Shown here piece after piece: positions 23,163 to 30,713 of a DNA stretch of 30,713 nt. The stretch is from contig DGXE01000041.1 in assembly GCA_002395525.1 (NCBI GenBank), positions 8,268 through 38,980 on the forward strand, written 5' to 3'. How positions within the stretch are numbered: the stretch's first letter is position 1; each line of letters starts with the position of its first letter. Origin of the DNA: Ruminococcus sp. UBA4240 (GTDB lineage: Bacteria > Bacillota > Clostridia > Oscillospirales > Ruminococcaceae). The position numbers and the translations under genes were made by a program. The notes below the pieces were generated by a model. It was given only the letters and a program-made list of their open reading frames with translations. It was not told the DNA's origin and made no database searches.

Positions 23163-25388
23163 ATGGATAAATACATCGGCAAGAAACTCGACGGCCGCTA
23201 TGAAATTACCGAGCTTATCGGCATAGGCGGCATGGCAGAGGTCTACAAGGCTGTTGACCTTCATGAAGACAGGACTGTTGCCGTAAAGATCCTGAAGGAT
23301 GAATACGCCGACAATGACGACTTTGTAAGGCGTTTCCGCAATGAGTCCAAGGCGATAGCGGTGCTCAGTCACCCGAATATCGTCAAGATATACGACGTGG
23401 GCTTTACCGAGAAGATACAGTTCATAGTCATGGAGTATATTGACGGCATAACCCTGAAGGAGTTCATGGAGCAGCAGGGAGTGCTGAGATGGAAGGATTC
23501 CGTGCACTTTATCATTCAGGTGCTCAGGGCTCTTCAGCACGCCCACGACAGGGGAATAGTCCACAGGGACATAAAGCCCCAGAACATCATGCTGTTCTCC
23601 GACGGCACCATCAAGGTCATGGACTTCGGCATTGCACGCTTTGCCCGTGAGGAGGGCAAGACCATATCCGACAAGGCAATCGGCAGCGTACACTACATCA
23701 GCCCGGAGCAGGCAAGGGGCGACATCACCGACGAAAAGAGCGACATCTATTCCGTGGGCATCATGCTGTATGAGATGCTCACAGGTGTAAAGCCCTTTGA
23801 CGGGGATTCCCCCATACAGATAGCCCTGCAGCATATGCAGCAGGAGCCGAAGCCTCTCAGGAAGATAAACGACACCATACCCGAGGCGCTTGAGACCATA
23901 GTGCTCAGAGCCATGCAGAAGGATGCCTCAAAGCGCTATCAGTCCGCATCGGAGATGATAAAGGACATAGAGGAGTTCAAGAAGAACCCGGATATCGTCT
24001 TTGAGTACGACATCGCCCGTGACGAGGGCAGCGGCACCAAGTACTTTGACAAGGCAAAGCTGCCGGGCAAGGACGAGGGAAACGGCAAAAAATCACCTTC
24101 CCGCAGAAAGGCTGAGGATCCCCCTGCAAGGAAAAAGCGGGAGGAGCCGGAGGATGAGGACGATGACGACGAGGATGAGGAGGAAGAGGTATCAAAGTCC
24201 TCATACTTTGTGGTGGCTCTCACAGCCATAACCGCAGCCATATTCATCATTGCAGCCATATTTGTGGCAGGCGTGCTCATAAAGGAGTTTGGCAATACCT
24301 CCACGAGCACACAGGCTATGGTGAGCCTTGTGGGGCATGATTACAACGAGTGCCGCAGTCTTTATGCAGACTACTTCGAGCTGGTAAAGGAAAGCGAGAA
24401 GTATTCCTCCGAATACCCGGCAGGTACTATAATCTCCCACACTCCCAAGGAGGGCTCACAGATAATCGTGGGCTCCACACAGGTAAAGGCAGTCGTCAGC
24501 AAGGGACCCCAGATGGTGAATATCCCCAATGTGTATTCCCTTGAAGCGAACACTGCCACCAGCATGATAGAGGATGCGGGGCTCAAATACACCCTTGTGA
24601 TGGACTTCAACGAAAGCGTTGAGGAGAACCATGTAATCCGCACGGAGCCTGAGAGAAACTCCGAGGCGGAGCTGGGCTCCAACGTGGTCATATATGTATC
24701 TCTGGGCGCAGAGGTCTATGATGTGGTAATGCCCGATGTAGTGGGTATGCAGGTGGTAGATGCCACAAGAGAGCTGGAGGGCAAGGGCTTTACAGTCATC
24801 GCACTGTCCCAGGACTCCGTTGAGGAGGAGAATGCGGTAATCAACCAGTCCATCCCCCACCTTACCGAGGACGGGCAGGTGAATATCGTAAATCCCAAGC
24901 AGACTGTCACCATAACATATTCCTCCGGCAAGGTACCCATGTCCAAGGTGAACATCACCATAGCCATCCCTGAGAACGTACAGGGACAGGCTACCTTCAA
25001 CGCCTATGTAAACGGCAATCTTGCAGGCCAGCAGTCCTTTGACAACATAGGCTATGCAGGAGCTACCATCAATATCGAGGTAGAGGGCAAGGACACCCAG
25101 AAGGTTGTACTTGAAACTGTGGGTGCAGACGGTCATGCCCATAAGTTGGGAGAATTCAACGTAGACTTCAACACCAAGACCGTAAGCCAGATGGAATACG
25201 ACACCGGTATGTTAAAGACCCTTTACGGCATCCCGGAGGAGACTACCGTCACCGAAGCCACCACACGCCGCCCAAGGACGGATACCGCTCCTTCCGATAC
25301 AGGCTTTGTAGATCCCGCTGACCAGTACTATAACAGGGACGGCGGCAATGACACCGACTGGTGGGAAGAGATAACAGAGGGCAGATAA
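23163..25388 (+). CDS. prkC: PASTA-domain Ser/Thr kinase (PrkC/Stk)
   Basis: This 741-residue membrane kinase senses cell-wall muropeptides or lipid II through its PASTA domains and controls growth and envelope synthesis. Residues 1-275 are the kinase domain: glycine loop IGIGGMAEVYKA, Lys42 in VAVK, HRDIKPQN with Asp136, and DFG at 154-156. A linker ends in a strongly acidic run (330-343). One membrane helix is at about 348-373. Three PASTA domains follow (about 380-447, 448-517 and 518-590). A further extracellular domain (about 600-695) and a threonine-rich tail ending DTDWWEEITEGR complete it. The last two parts are not typical of PrkC. It forms a kinase-phosphatase pair with the preceding gene. 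Confidence 0.95.
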   Translation: MDKYIGKKLDGRYEITELIGIGGMAEVYKAVDLHEDRTVAVKILKDEYADNDDFVRRFRNESKAIAVLSHPNIVKIYDVGFTEKIQFIVMEYIDGITLKEFMEQQGVLRWKDSVHFIIQVLRALQHAHDRGIVHRDIKPQNIMLFSDGTIKVMDFGIARFAREEGKTISDKAIGSVHYISPEQARGDITDEKSDIYSVGIMLYEMLTGVKPFDGDSPIQIALQHMQQEPKPLRKINDTIPEALETIVLRAMQKDASKRYQSASEMIKDIEEFKKNPDIVFEYDIARDEGSGTKYFDKAKLPGKDEGNGKKSPSRRKAEDPPARKKREEPEDEDDDDEDEEEEVSKSSYFVVALTAITAAIFIIAAIFVAGVLIKEFGNTSTSTQAMVSLVGHDYNECRSLYADYFELVKESEKYSSEYPAGTIISHTPKEGSQIIVGSTQVKAVVSKGPQMVNIPNVYSLEANTATSMIEDAGLKYTLVMDFNESVEENHVIRTEPERNSEAELGSNVVIYVSLGAEVYDVVMPDVVGMQVVDATRELEGKGFTVIALSQDSVEEENAVINQSIPHLTEDGQVNIVNPKQTVTITYSSGKVPMSKVNITIAIPENVQGQATFNAYVNGNLAGQQSFDNIGYAGATINIEVEGKDTQKVVLETVGADGHAHKLGEFNVDFNTKTVSQMEYDTGMLKTLYGIPEETTVTEATTRRPRTDTAPSDTGFVDPADQYYNRDGGNDTDWWEEITEGR

Positions 25389-25407
25389 AAGCCGCTTCTG
25401 ATACTGC

Positions 25408-25440
25408 AAGGTGCAGGGCATGACCCTGCACTTTGTGTAT
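25408..25440 (+). other. Hairpin between prkC and rsgA
   Basis: Arms AAGGTGCAGGG (25408-25418) and CCCTGCACTTT (25424-25434) form an 11-bp stem with one wobble and a CATGA loop, followed by GTGTAT. No T tract is present, so it may stabilise or attenuate the transcript rather than end it. It starts 20 bases after the prkC stop. Confidence 0.45.
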
Positions 25441-25473
25441 ATGCCTATGGTATCACAACATAAAGGAAGACCT

Positions 25474-26331
25474 ATGAACGGACTTATACTTGATTCACTT
25501 GGGGGTATCTTCACTGTTGAAACAGAGGAGGGTACTGTTGAGGCAAAGGCGAGAGGTGTGTTCCGCAACAAGGGGCTCACACCCGTGGCAGGAGACCGCT
25601 GCGTGGTGGAGGAGGGGCTTATCACAGAGCTTCTCCCCCGCAAAAACAGCCTTATCCGTCCGCTCCTTGCAAACCTTGACGTGTGCGTTTTCGTGGTGTC
25701 CACCACAGAGCCCGCCCCGGATATGCTCCTGCTGGATAAATTCATCGCCGTGTGCGAATACAAGGACATAGCCCCCTGCATAGCCCTTACCAAGGTGGAT
25801 CTGAAGGAAAATCCCCTTATACCGGAGGTCTACCGCAGGGCGGGGATCCCTGCGGTGATATGTGACTATGAAACAGGGGGAGGCATTGAGGAGATAAAGG
25901 AGCTTGTCAGGGGGAAGATATGCGCCTTTACAGGCAATACAGGGGCAGGCAAGTCAACACTTCTCAATCACCTTGCCCCCCAGCTGTCCCTGGAGACCTC
26001 CCACATCAGCCGCAAGCTGGGCAGAGGGCGGCACACCACCCGTGTTTCAAGGCTGTATCCCCTTTTCGGGGGATATGTGGCTGATACTCCCGGCTTTTCC
26101 ACCTTTGATACCATGCAGTATGCGGTGATACACAAGGAGGAGCTTGCCATGTGCTTTCGTGAATTTGACCAATTCACGGGGAAATGCCGCTTCTCCGACT
26201 GCACCCACACAAAGGAAAAGGGCTGTGAGATAATAGCAGCCGTGGAGGCGGGGGAGATAGCCAAAAGCCGCCATGACAGCTATGTGACCATGTTTGAAGA
26301 GGCTAAGCGCATAAAGGACTGGGAGATATGA
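25474..26331 (+). CDS. rsgA: Ribosome small-subunit-dependent GTPase RsgA
   Basis: This 285-residue circularly permuted GTPase checks late 30S maturation. An OB domain (MNGLILDSLGGIFTVE, VAGDRCVV) is followed by the permuted GTPase motifs. TKVD comes first, then GNTGAGKST (Walker A, 154-162), and later DTPGF. The zinc site is CRFSDCTHTKEKGC near the end. I chose 25474 because AAAGGAAG precedes it; an upstream frame to 25411 runs through the hairpin. The stop overlaps the thiN ATG by 4 bases. The rpe gene often found after rsgA is not here. Confidence 0.95.
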   Translation: MNGLILDSLGGIFTVETEEGTVEAKARGVFRNKGLTPVAGDRCVVEEGLITELLPRKNSLIRPLLANLDVCVFVVSTTEPAPDMLLLDKFIAVCEYKDIAPCIALTKVDLKENPLIPEVYRRAGIPAVICDYETGGGIEEIKELVRGKICAFTGNTGAGKSTLLNHLAPQLSLETSHISRKLGRGRHTTRVSRLYPLFGGYVADTPGFSTFDTMQYAVIHKEELAMCFREFDQFTGKCRFSDCTHTKEKGCEIIAAVEAGEIAKSRHDSYVTMFEEAKRIKDWEI

Positions 26332-26948
26332 TCTGTGTGATAATAGCGGGGGGCGAGTGCGGCAAAGTGCACATCCCCACTGATGCCTTCGTCATAGCCG
26401 CAGACAGCGGCTATGCCCGCTGCATGGAGCAGGGGATAGCCCCTCACCTTGTCATAGGGGACTTTGACAGTCTGGGCTATGTGCCTGAGGGCAAAAACGT
26501 TGTCACCGTGCCTGTACGCAAGGATGATACGGATATGATGCTTGCGGTAAAGGCGGGCTTTGACAGGGGCTGCGGTGAATTCCTCCTGTACGGGGGCACC
26601 GGGGGCAGACGGCTCTCCCACACCATGGCAAATATCCAGACTCTTTCCTATATACGCTCCCGAGGGGGTACAGGGACCCTCTTCTTTGAGGGAGGCTATG
26701 CCTGTATCCTTGCAGCAGGGGAGCACCGCCCCAAAGTATATCCCGGGGGCTATATATCCTTGTTTGCCCTGTCAGACACGGCACAGGTGAGCCTTTCCGG
26801 CTTTGCATATGAGGGTGATGTTACCCTTGAAAGGCATTTCCCTTTAGGTGTCAGCAACGTCCCCCTTGCCGATGCGCCGCTTGTCAAGGTACACAGCGGA
26901 GAGGTGCTTGCTGTGGCTGAGGAGAGGGACGGGACTCAAAGCCGTTGA
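26328..26948 (+). CDS. thiN: Thiamine pyrophosphokinase
   Basis: This 206-residue enzyme makes thiamine diphosphate from thiamine and ATP. Family features are AADSGYARCMEQGIAPHLVI followed by GDFDSLG, then KDDTDMMLAVKAGFDRGC, and LYGGTGGRRLSHTMANIQTL. These supply the substrate and magnesium ligands. The C-terminal beta domain (YISLFALSDTAQVSLSGFAY) is complete. The ATG overlaps the rsgA stop, implying coupled translation. A terminator begins at the last codons, so this gene closes the housekeeping operon. Confidence 0.94.
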   Translation: MICVIIAGGECGKVHIPTDAFVIAADSGYARCMEQGIAPHLVIGDFDSLGYVPEGKNVVTVPVRKDDTDMMLAVKAGFDRGCGEFLLYGGTGGRRLSHTMANIQTLSYIRSRGGTGTLFFEGGYACILAAGEHRPKVYPGGYISLFALSDTAQVSLSGFAYEGDVTLERHFPLGVSNVPLADAPLVKVHSGEVLAVAEERDGTQSR

Positions 26949-26990
26949 AAAGCGGTAAAAATCAACAGGAAACGATGTAACGGCTTTTTT
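26938..26990 (+). terminator. Rho-independent terminator after thiN
   Basis: Arms AAAGCCGTT (26938-26946) and AACGGCTTT (26979-26987) pair perfectly over 9 bp around a 32-nt loop and end in a T6 run (26985-26990). The left arm overlaps the end of thiN. The long loop makes it less certain. Confidence 0.65.
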
Positions 26991-27004
26991 GTATATATTA
27001 CCTA

Positions 27005-27033
27005 TTGAAAAAGGCATTGCGATATAGTATAAT
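27005..27033 (+). promoter_or_regulatory. Promoter of glgP-pgk
   Basis: TTGAAA (27005-27010), a 17-bp spacer and TATAAT (27028-27033) predict a start near 27040 and a leader of about 90 nt before the AGGAGG at 27117-27122. Confidence 0.8.
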
Positions 27034-27129
27034 GGATAGGTATGATAGCCAAAGTGTGCATGAACGGTCATGGGAGGCTTTTGGCACCTGTGGACCTGTG
27101 TACAGCACAGGCAGTTTAGGAGGATGAAC

Positions 27130-29529
27130 ATGATCCCTGTCATAAGTAAGGAAGACTTTGAGGAGAAACTTCGCACCGAGCTTCAGGTAGAATTCAATGT
27201 GACCCCCGTGGATGCATCGGATAACCAGATCTACAAGGCCATGTCTGCGGTAGTGGTGGAGCTTCTCCGTGCAAAGAGAAGGAAATTCCGCCATCAGGTA
27301 CATTCCAAGGGGAAAAAGGAGGTATACTACCTCTCCATGGAATTCCTCATGGGCCGTTCCCTCAAATCAAGCCTTTATAACCTTGAGATAAACAGCATCG
27401 CCGAGGAGATCCTTGCCAAGTGGGATGTGAATATCGACAGGATATATGAATATGAACCCGATGCAGGCCTTGGCAACGGCGGTCTGGGAAGACTTGCCGC
27501 CTGCTACCTTGACGGCCTTGCAACTGACGGGTATGCCGCTATGGGCTACTCCATCTGCTATGAGTACGGCATATTCAAGCAGAAGCTGGATGAGGGCTGG
27601 CAGACCGAGCTCCCCGATAACTGGCTCCCCGGCGGTGAAAGCTGGCTGGTGCCCAAGACTGACAAGTCCATTGAGGTACACTTTGACGGGGAAATGGTGG
27701 AAAACTGGGAGGGTCAGTACCATACCGTAACACACAAGAATTACAGCACAGTGCTTGCTGTGCCCTATGATATGTATGTCCCCGGGTACGACAGCGAAGG
27801 TGTCTCCGTGCTGAGACTGTGGCAGGCAAAGGCACCCTCCTTTGATATGACCAAGTTCAATCAGGGGGACTATGTTAATGCCCTCTCCCAGAATACCGTG
27901 GCACAGGCCATATCCAAGGTGCTCTATCCCAATGACAACCACCTTGAGGGCAAGAGCCTGAGATACCGTCAGCAGTATTTCCTGTGTGCGGCATCCGTAG
28001 GTGATATAGTAAACCGTCACATGGCTGTCTACGGTACTCTGGACAACCTCCACGAGAAGATAGCCATACACATAAACGACACCCATCCCACACTTGCCAT
28101 CCCCGAGCTCATGCGCATTCTCCTTGATGACTGCGGCTACAGCTGGGAGAAGAGTTGGTACATCGTCACCAATACCTTTGCCTACACCAACCATACCGTT
28201 ATGGCGGAGGCGCTGGAGAAGTGGGACTGCAATCTGGTCAACCAGATAACCCCGAGAATATTCAACATCATCTGCGAGATCAACCGCCGCTACTGTGCGG
28301 AGGTGCTGGAGCGCACCTGCGATGAGGGCAAGGTATCACGTATGTCCATCATCCAGAACAATCAGGTGCATATGGCTCTGCTGTGCGTATGTGCATCCCA
28401 CAGCGTAAACGGCGTTTCCAAGCTCCATTCCGAGATAATCAAGCAGGATGTGTTCGCAAACGAATACAACTACACTCCCCACAAGTTCCAGAACGTCACA
28501 AACGGCATAGCTTACAGGCGCTGGCTCCTGCAGTCCAATCCCGGGCTCACAGCTCTGCTTGAGGACACTATCGGCGGGGAGTTCAAGAAGAATGCCTTTG
28601 AGCTTGCAAAATTTGCTAAGTTTGAAAACGACAAGGAAGTGCTTGACAGACTGGCAAAGATCAAGAAGGAGAACAAGCAGCGCTTTGCCAAGTATGTAAA
28701 GCAGAACTACGGCAGGGTGCTTGACACTGATTCCATCTTTGACGTTCAGCTCAAGCGTCTGCATGAATACAAGAGGCAGAACCTCAATGCCCTCAACATC
28801 CTTGCGGAATATAATCTGCTCCGTGAGGATCCCCGCAGGGAATTCGTTCCCAAGACCTATATCTTCGCTGCAAAGGCGGCTCCCGGCTACTACCTTGCTA
28901 AGCAGATAATCAAGATGATATGGGCACTGGGGGAGGAGATACGCAAGGATCCCGTCATCAGCAAGAAGCTGCAGGTAATATTCCTTGAAGACTACTGCGT
29001 ATCCCTTTCAGAGCTGCTGATGCCAGCTGCGGAGGTATCCGAGCAGATATCCCTTGCAGGCACCGAGGCATCCGGCACAGGCTGCATGAAGCTCATGCTC
29101 AACGGCGCCCTTACCCTTGGCACACTTGACGGCGCAAACATAGAGATACGTGAGCAGACAGGGGCTGAGAACATCTTCATCTTCGGTATGACCGCAGAAG
29201 AGGTGCTTGCAAAGAAGGCTCAGGGCTACCGTCCCGAGGATTACTACAACAACAATGACACCATACGCCATGCAATAGACAAGATGTATGCAGGGCTCAA
29301 CGGGTGCAGCTTTGAGGAAGTGGCAAATGCTCTCAAGTTCAAGGATCCCTACATGGTATTTGCTGATTTCGATGCATACCAGTCCGCACAGCAGTATGTG
29401 ACCGAGTGCTACAAGGACAAGGAAAAGTGGAACCGTATGTCCCTGCACAACATCTCCGCATCCGGAATGTTCTCCGCAGACCGTGCAGTTGACGAGTATG
29501 CAAGAAATATATGGAGACTCACCAAGTAA
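27130..29529 (+). CDS. glgP: Glycogen/alpha-glucan phosphorylase
   Basis: This 799-residue PLP enzyme releases glucose-1-phosphate from glycogen or maltodextrin. The active-site and PLP motif is EASGTGCMKLMLNGALTLGT, with Lys654 carrying PLP. Other signatures are YEYEPDAGLGNGGLGRLAAC, INDTHPTLAIPELMRIL, FQNVTNGIAYRRWLLQ and DVQLKRLHEYKRQ. The frame extends to 27070, but AGGAGG at 27117-27122 is placed correctly for the ATG at 27130 (7 bases). The protein length is normal for bacterial GlgP. It has its own promoter, and pgk follows 36 bases later with no terminator, so the two are probably co-transcribed. Stored glucan would thus feed directly into glycolysis. Confidence 0.95.
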   Translation: MIPVISKEDFEEKLRTELQVEFNVTPVDASDNQIYKAMSAVVVELLRAKRRKFRHQVHSKGKKEVYYLSMEFLMGRSLKSSLYNLEINSIAEEILAKWDVNIDRIYEYEPDAGLGNGGLGRLAACYLDGLATDGYAAMGYSICYEYGIFKQKLDEGWQTELPDNWLPGGESWLVPKTDKSIEVHFDGEMVENWEGQYHTVTHKNYSTVLAVPYDMYVPGYDSEGVSVLRLWQAKAPSFDMTKFNQGDYVNALSQNTVAQAISKVLYPNDNHLEGKSLRYRQQYFLCAASVGDIVNRHMAVYGTLDNLHEKIAIHINDTHPTLAIPELMRILLDDCGYSWEKSWYIVTNTFAYTNHTVMAEALEKWDCNLVNQITPRIFNIICEINRRYCAEVLERTCDEGKVSRMSIIQNNQVHMALLCVCASHSVNGVSKLHSEIIKQDVFANEYNYTPHKFQNVTNGIAYRRWLLQSNPGLTALLEDTIGGEFKKNAFELAKFAKFENDKEVLDRLAKIKKENKQRFAKYVKQNYGRVLDTDSIFDVQLKRLHEYKRQNLNALNILAEYNLLREDPRREFVPKTYIFAAKAAPGYYLAKQIIKMIWALGEEIRKDPVISKKLQVIFLEDYCVSLSELLMPAAEVSEQISLAGTEASGTGCMKLMLNGALTLGTLDGANIEIREQTGAENIFIFGMTAEEVLAKKAQGYRPEDYYNNNDTIRHAIDKMYAGLNGCSFEEVANALKFKDPYMVFADFDAYQSAQQYVTECYKDKEKWNRMSLHNISASGMFSADRAVDEYARNIWRLTK

Positions 29530-29565
29530 CGCAAGCAATAACCTTTAATGAAAGGATGTATTAAT

Positions 29566-30713
29566 ATGGCAGGTTTAAACAAGGTATCCGTAGATGACAT
29601 CAACGTAAAGGGCAAGAAGGTGCTCGTAAGAGTAGACTTCAACGTGCCCCTGAAGGACGGCGTCATCACCAACGACAACCGCATCACTGCGGCTCTCCCC
29701 ACAATCAAGAAGCTCATTGCCGACGGCGGCAAGGTAGTTCTCTGCTCTCATCTGGGCAAGCCCAAGAACGGCCCTGAGGCAAAGTTCTCCTTAAAGCCTG
29801 CTGCTGACAGACTGGCTGAGCTCCTCCCCGGCACTAAGGTCACCTTTGCTGCTGATGACGAGGTTGTAGGCGCAAATGCAAAGGCTGCTGTGGCTGCAAT
29901 GGGTGAAGGGGACATCGTAGTTCTGGAAAACACCCGTTTCAGAGGTGCTGATGAGACCAAGAACGGCGAGAACCTTTCCAAGGAGCTGGCAGATCTGGTT
30001 GACGGTCAGGTATTCGTTATGGATGCCTTCGGCTCCTCCCACAGAGCTCATGCCTCCACCGCAGGCGTTACAAAGTTTGTCAAGGAGACTGCTGTGGGCT
30101 ACCTTATGATGAAGGAGATCCAGTATCTGGGCAATGCGGTTGAGGATCCCGTAAGACCCTTCGTTGCAATTCTGGGCGGCGCAAAGGTAGCTGATAAGCT
30201 CAACGTTATCTCCAACCTCCTTGAAAAGTGCGATACCCTCATCATCGGCGGCGGTATGGCATACACCTTCCTGAAGGCACAGGGCAAGGAAGTAGGCACC
30301 TCCCTCGTTGACGACGAGAAGATAGATTACTGCAAGGAAATGATGGCAAAGGCTGAGAGCCTTGGCAAGAAGCTGCTGCTCCCTGTTGACACAGCAGTTG
30401 CTGCATCCTTCCCCGATCCCATTGACGCTGAGATCTCCGTAGAGTACCTCGATGCCGACAAGCTCCCCGCTGACAAGATGGGTCTTGACATCGGTCCCAA
30501 GACACAGGCACTCTTCGCAGAGGCTGTAAAGTCTGCAAAGACCGTCGTATGGAACGGTCCCATGGGCGTATTTGAGAACCCCGTTCTTGCAAAGGGTACT
30601 ATCGCTGTGGCACAGGCACTTGCTGATACAGATGCTACTACTATCATCGGCGGCGGCGACTCCGCAGCAGCTGTTATCCAGCTGGGCTTCGCTGACAAGA
30701 TGAGCCACATCTC
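29566..30713 (+). CDS. pgk: Phosphoglycerate kinase (3' end outside window)
   Basis: The first 382 codons of an enzyme usually about 395-400 residues long are present. It makes ATP from 1,3-bisphosphoglycerate in glycolysis. Conserved segments are GKKVLVRVDFNVPLKDG, LCSHLGKPKNG, VLENTRF, DAFGSSHRAHAST, AILGGAKVADKLNVI, TVVWNGPMGVFE and IIGGGDSAAAV. The start has AAAGGA 9-10 bases upstream. The remaining C-terminal 15 or so residues are cut by the window edge. No frame damage is seen. Confidence 0.96.
   Translation, partial: MAGLNKVSVDDINVKGKKVLVRVDFNVPLKDGVITNDNRITAALPTIKKLIADGGKVVLCSHLGKPKNGPEAKFSLKPAADRLAELLPGTKVTFAADDEVVGANAKAAVAAMGEGDIVVLENTRFRGADETKNGENLSKELADLVDGQVFVMDAFGSSHRAHASTAGVTKFVKETAVGYLMMKEIQYLGNAVEDPVRPFVAILGGAKVADKLNVISNLLEKCDTLIIGGGMAYTFLKAQGKEVGTSLVDDEKIDYCKEMMAKAESLGKKLLLPVDTAVAASFPDPIDAEISVEYLDADKLPADKMGLDIGPKTQALFAEAVKSAKTVVWNGPMGVFENPVLAKGTIAVAQALADTDATTIIGGGDSAAAVIQLGFADKMSHI

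Noticed and set aside
29791..30708. A 305-codon open frame on the minus strand
   Set aside because: It is the antisense shadow of pgk, whose conserved motifs occupy the plus strand throughout.

Overview
The window reads as a chromosomal segment of a Gram-positive, Clostridia-type Firmicute. A Ruminococcus-like member of the Oscillospiraceae is my best guess. The reasons are the housekeeping order yicC-remA-gmk-rpoZ-priA-def-fmt-rsmB-rlmN-prpC-prkC-rsgA-thiN, strong AGGAGG-type ribosome binding sites, sigma-A promoters with 17-bp spacers, mid GC content, and a secreted BspA-like (DUF285) protein. The genus is an inference, because no rRNA or marker gene is available for placement.

Left part (1-11.3 kb) is accessory and partly decaying. 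It opens with the 3' end of mfd and its terminator. A 969-residue secreted DUF285/Big_2/FN3-like protein follows from its own promoter. On the minus strand are a DUF4405 membrane protein and a flavodoxin that has lost its N-terminal half; the flavodoxin abuts a headless plus-strand remnant. A secreted S41-type peptidase comes next. From 7.6 to 9.07 kb lies a patchwork of remnants: a frameshifted membrane protein, a frameshifted AlbA_2 protein, a DUF4357 tail and a slice of a second aldo/keto reductase. The minus-strand operon flavin reductase-TetR-aldo/keto reductase then reads from one promoter bracketed by two near-identical palindromes, which are likely TetR operators.

Middle (11.5-13.9 kb) carries a tRNA-Ser(GGA) with a consensus promoter. 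It is followed by a three-gene operon: a two-subunit ThrE-type threonine/serine exporter and an ANTAR-domain protein whose receiver-like domain appears to lack the phosphoacceptor aspartate.

Right part (14-27 kb) is a dense plus-strand housekeeping run. It covers RNA turnover (yicC), matrix regulation (remA), GMP kinase, RNA polymerase omega, replication restart (priA), formyl-methionine handling (def, fmt), rRNA modification (rsmB, rlmN), the PP2C phosphatase/PASTA kinase pair, ribosome assembly GTPase rsgA and thiamine pyrophosphokinase. Several junctions have 4-nt overlaps. A terminator and a new promoter then lead into glycogen phosphorylase and phosphoglycerate kinase (cut by the window end), tying glycogen breakdown to lower glycolysis.

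I found no CRISPR array, no insertion sequence with recognisable ends, and no clear unknown multi-gene system. The best leads are the twin-operator redox operon, the exporter-ANTAR operon, the decayed 7.6-9.07 kb patchwork and an unusual PriA motif II.
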